In this document: in pieces, positions 61,548 to 64,000 of the stretch
How the letters are laid out: every line of letters begins with the position of its first letter
Position numbering within the stretch: the stretch's first letter is position 1
From: SAR324 cluster bacterium
GTDB taxonomy: Bacteria; SAR324; NAC60-12
Direction: 5' to 3'
Assembly (NCBI GenBank): GCA_028281495.1
Contig: JANQJU010000064.1
Coordinates: forward strand, 1-64,000
DNA: 64,000 nt
The notes under the pieces: generated by a model
The model's database searches: none
What the model was told of the DNA's origin: nothing
What the model saw: the letters and a program-made list of their open reading frames with translations, nothing else
Position numbers and translations under genes: made by a program

Positions 61548-63059
61548 TCAACTCAAAAACAAGCGATATGCAGGATTGCTGGTTTCTTCTTGGTAGCGGT
61601 AACCCAGTTCGTTGAGAAATTGATGCAACTTTCCTATTTCCGTCTCTGGAACTTGCAAACCCATCAAAACCCTTCCAAAAGCCGCACCATGATTGCGATA
61701 GTGGAACATGGCAATATTCCACTGTTGCCCCAAGCCGGTAAGAAAGCGCATCAGCGCTCCAGGGCGTTCTGGAAACTCGAATCGATAAACCCGTTCATTT
61801 TTCAATCCAGGACAATGGCCGCCGACCATATGCCGAATGTGCAATTTGGCAGTCTCGTTGTCCGAGAGGTCCTCTACCGGGTAACCTAGCTCATTGAGTT
61901 TCTGGATGAGCGTTTGGCGCTCTGCAAACGAGGCAATTTGCAATCCCACAAAAACTTGGGCGTCTTGATGGTCGGCATATCGGTAATTGAATTCAGTAAT
62001 GTTGCGATTGCCCAGGGCCAAACAAAACGCTTTGAAGCTTCCTGGACGTTCGGGGATGGTGACGGCTAAAATGCCTTCTCGTTGCTCGCCGAGCTCTGAA
62101 CGCTCAGAAATGTGCCGGAGTCGATCAAAATTCACGTTGGCCCCACTGTTGATGGCGAGTAGTGTTTGGTGCTTCGCTCCAGTTTGTTTTACATAATTTT
62201 TAAGCCCTGCCACGGCCAGCGCTCCCGAAGGTTCTGCAATTGAGCGTGTGTCGTCAAAGACATCTTTGATGGCGGCGCAGATCTCGTCCGTGTTAGCGGT
62301 GATCACATCGTCAACGCATTGCTGGGTGATCCGAAAGGTCTCTTCGCCGATTCGAGCGACGGCAACCCCTTCAGCAAAAATACCGACTTGCGGCAGTGTC
62401 ACACGTTGTCCCGCTTTACGTGCGGCATGCAGACAGGCAGCATCCTCGGCTTCCACACCGATGATTTTAATCTCCGGCCGAACAAATTTGATATAAGCAC
62501 TCACGCCCGCAATCAAACCTCCACCACCAACTGGGATGAAGACAGCATCGAGTGGACCGGAATGTTGGCGCAAGATCTCCATCCCGATAGTCCCTTGCCC
62601 AGCAATCACATCGGGATCATCATAAGGATGAATGAACGTAAGCCCCTCTTGTTCTTTCAATGCCTGGGAATGTATATATGCTTCTTCGAAGCTATCTCCA
62701 TGCAGTACCACCTGTGCGCCTCGGCCTTTCACCGAAAGCACTTTAATCTCAGGAGTGGTGGTTGGCATGACGATGGTCGCATGAATTCCCATTTTTTGAG
62801 CAGCCAATGACACGCCTTGAGCATGATTTCCAGCAGATGCTGCAATCACTCCACGACTTTTTTCTTGTGAAGACAGATTGACCATTTTGTTGTAAGCCCC
62901 TCTCAGTTTGAAAGAGAAAATCGATTGCAAGTCTTCTCGTTTGAGCAACACTTGGTTTTCCAAACGCTGGGCTAGAAAGTTCATTTCGCTGATCGGCGAT
63001 TCTATCGCTACATCGTATACGCGGGCTTCCAAAATTTTTCGGATGTAGTGGTCGGGCAT
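61548..63059 (-). CDS. ilvA: Threonine ammonia-lyase, biosynthetic
   Basis: 503 residues, full length. It deaminates threonine to 2-oxobutanoate, the first step to isoleucine. The PLP lysine is K51 (SIFSFKLRGAYNKM), the phosphate-binding loop is GGGGLIAG, and SAGNHAQGVS is the second conserved loop. Two C-terminal ACT-like domains (about 328-400 and 422-495; IPERPGSFKAF and FPERPGALMRF) show this is the isoleucine-inhibited biosynthetic form. AAAGGAA precedes the ATG. Confidence 0.93.
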   Translation of the reverse strand: MPDHYIRKILEARVYDVAIESPISEMNFLAQRLENQVLLKREDLQSIFSFKLRGAYNKMVNLSSQEKSRGVIAASAGNHAQGVSLAAQKMGIHATIVMPTTTPEIKVLSVKGRGAQVVLHGDSFEEAYIHSQALKEQEGLTFIHPYDDPDVIAGQGTIGMEILRQHSGPLDAVFIPVGGGGLIAGVSAYIKFVRPEIKIIGVEAEDAACLHAARKAGQRVTLPQVGIFAEGVAVARIGEETFRITQQCVDDVITANTDEICAAIKDVFDDTRSIAEPSGALAVAGLKNYVKQTGAKHQTLLAINSGANVNFDRLRHISERSELGEQREGILAVTIPERPGSFKAFCLALGNRNITEFNYRYADHQDAQVFVGLQIASFAERQTLIQKLNELGYPVEDLSDNETAKLHIRHMVGGHCPGLKNERVYRFEFPERPGALMRFLTGLGQQWNIAMFHYRNHGAAFGRVLMGLQVPETEIGKLHQFLNELGYRYQEETSNPAYRLFLS

Positions 63060-63314
63060 GAAGTTGTTCCTTTCAATTTAAAAATCGATCTGTTGTTACG
63101 TATGTTTCTTGGATGAACCCTACCCCGAAACTTTGTTATTTTGCACGTTCAACTTGGAGGACCTTCAAGATTCGAATGCTCTCAATCAACCTTAATTAAG
63201 TTGAGCTAACAAATGCAGCTATTCCGTTTGACTTGTTCCAGTGATATCGATATGTGGAGTTCAGGTGTTTTCTTGTAATCTTCTTTGTCATTTCATATGT
63301 TTTAAAATGCCAAT

Positions 63315-64000
63315 ATGAGAGTTTTATTAGTTGATGACGATTCGCAAGCTTCCATGATGCTGGAGAAGTTTCTAGGGCGACGCAAGCATGTGGTCACTTA
63401 TGCCGAAAATGGGGAAGTGGCTTGGAATTTATTAGTGGAAGACAAAGACGCTTTCGACTTGGTGCTCACCGACATTCGGATGCCAGTGATGGATGGTTTA
63501 ACATTGACGTCCAAGATCCGTAGAAATCGGTGGGATATTCCCGTGGTGTTAATGACCGCGTTTGCTGAATGGGATTCTACCATTCAAGCGCTTCAGCTAG
63601 ATGCTTTCGATTTCATCATCAAGCCGGTGGATTTGGATGTATTGACTCGCTCTTTGGCACGCATCGAAAAGCTTGAGATTGATCGTCAAGAACTAGCCGC
63701 CATGCTTCCTTTTCACAGTGGAAGCTGTACCTTCTCCATTCCAAGTAAGCTCAAATATGTCGACGCCATCGTGGCCCAATTTCAACAACAATTCGGTCGT
63801 CTGTTTGGATTGCATCAAATCGATGTCCGCCAAATGGGATTGTGTGTCTTGGAAGCGTTGGTAAATGCCACCGTCCATGGCAATTTAGAAGTAGATTCTA
63901 GCATCAAAGAAGAATCGTGGGCTGAGTTCGATGCGATGATCGCGGATCATGAGCAGCAACCCCGCTATGCAGAACGTCTTGTCACCATGAACTGTTCTTT
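63315..64000 (+). CDS. Receiver plus RsbW-like ATPase domain protein, partial
   Basis: Starts with ATG at 63315 and is cut by the window end after 228 codons. Residues 1-120 form a receiver: D7-D8-D9, D53-region LVLTDIRMPVMDG, T-switch LMTAFAE, and Lys in IIKPVDL. From about 145 a serine-kinase-type ATPase begins (YVDAIVAQFQQQFG, LCVLEALVNATVHGNL with the N-box Asn and the anti-sigma-factor style EALVNAxxHGN). Such receiver-RsbW fusions control sigma or phosphatase partner switching. The C-terminal G1/G2 boxes lie beyond 64000. Confidence 0.75.
   Translation, partial: MRVLLVDDDSQASMMLEKFLGRRKHVVTYAENGEVAWNLLVEDKDAFDLVLTDIRMPVMDGLTLTSKIRRNRWDIPVVLMTAFAEWDSTIQALQLDAFDFIIKPVDLDVLTRSLARIEKLEIDRQELAAMLPFHSGSCTFSIPSKLKYVDAIVAQFQQQFGRLFGLHQIDVRQMGLCVLEALVNATVHGNLEVDSSIKEESWAEFDAMIADHEQQPRYAERLVTMNCS

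Overview
The window looks like a piece of chromosome from a motile Gram-negative bacterium of proteobacterial, perhaps deltaproteobacterial, character. The clues are a flagellar switch gene (fliG), a type II secretion minor pseudopilin (gspK), murein recycling ligase (mpl), outer-membrane beta-barrel proteins, lipoboxes, sigma-54 activators and many two-component proteins. I cannot place it in a genus. No rRNA, tRNA or CRISPR array was seen.

Left end (1-6.9 kb) is accessory DNA. An RTX-repeat gene runs off the edge, next to an IS66 remnant cut by a complete IS1634-type element, whose right end truncates a membrane-protein gene. An AT-rich two-gene cassette follows: a TIR protein whose C-terminal half resembles the CRISPR ring nuclease Csx3 but lacks its catalytic residues, then an Mrr-type nuclease. 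After 0.75 kb of palindrome-bearing DNA comes an orphan Rhs tip with a Doc/Fic toxin domain and a probable immunity gene, abutting a chromosomal ABC operon.

6.9-15 kb: an NMT1/THI5-type ABC importer (binding protein, ATPase, permease), then a PAS histidine kinase, a single-domain response regulator and a 1078-residue outer-membrane metalloprotease/propeller/barrel protein, all on the minus strand. 15.2-23.9 kb is one giant lipoprotein gene (2889 aa) with an RLVPG tandem repeat, a helical stretch, a Thr-rich linker, a kelch propeller and six LamG-like domains.

23.9-31.8 kb is a compact minus-strand operon: hflX, nitrilase, murA (natural Cys-to-Asp active site), RDD protein, gspK, birA, coaX (altered first motif) and a SPOR-domain membrane protein. 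31.9-45 kb holds regulators (a sigma-54 activator, a SutA-like small protein, XRE, Rrf2 with three matching operators), a Pro-specific aminopeptidase, fliG, tdk, a hydrolase, an SDR oxidoreductase, a lipoprotein and sulfide:quinone oxidoreductase.

45-64 kb: mpl and nudC, a LysR/tautomerase pair, a response regulator, a Ddl-like ATP-grasp ligase without the usual omega loop, an operon of pentapeptide-repeat protein, degenerate CheA-like ATPase and scpB, a DUF4105 envelope protein, a LOV (blue-light) histidine kinase, a receiver, an NtrC-type regulator with an unfamiliar C-terminus, ilvA, and a receiver-RsbW-like protein cut by the window end.
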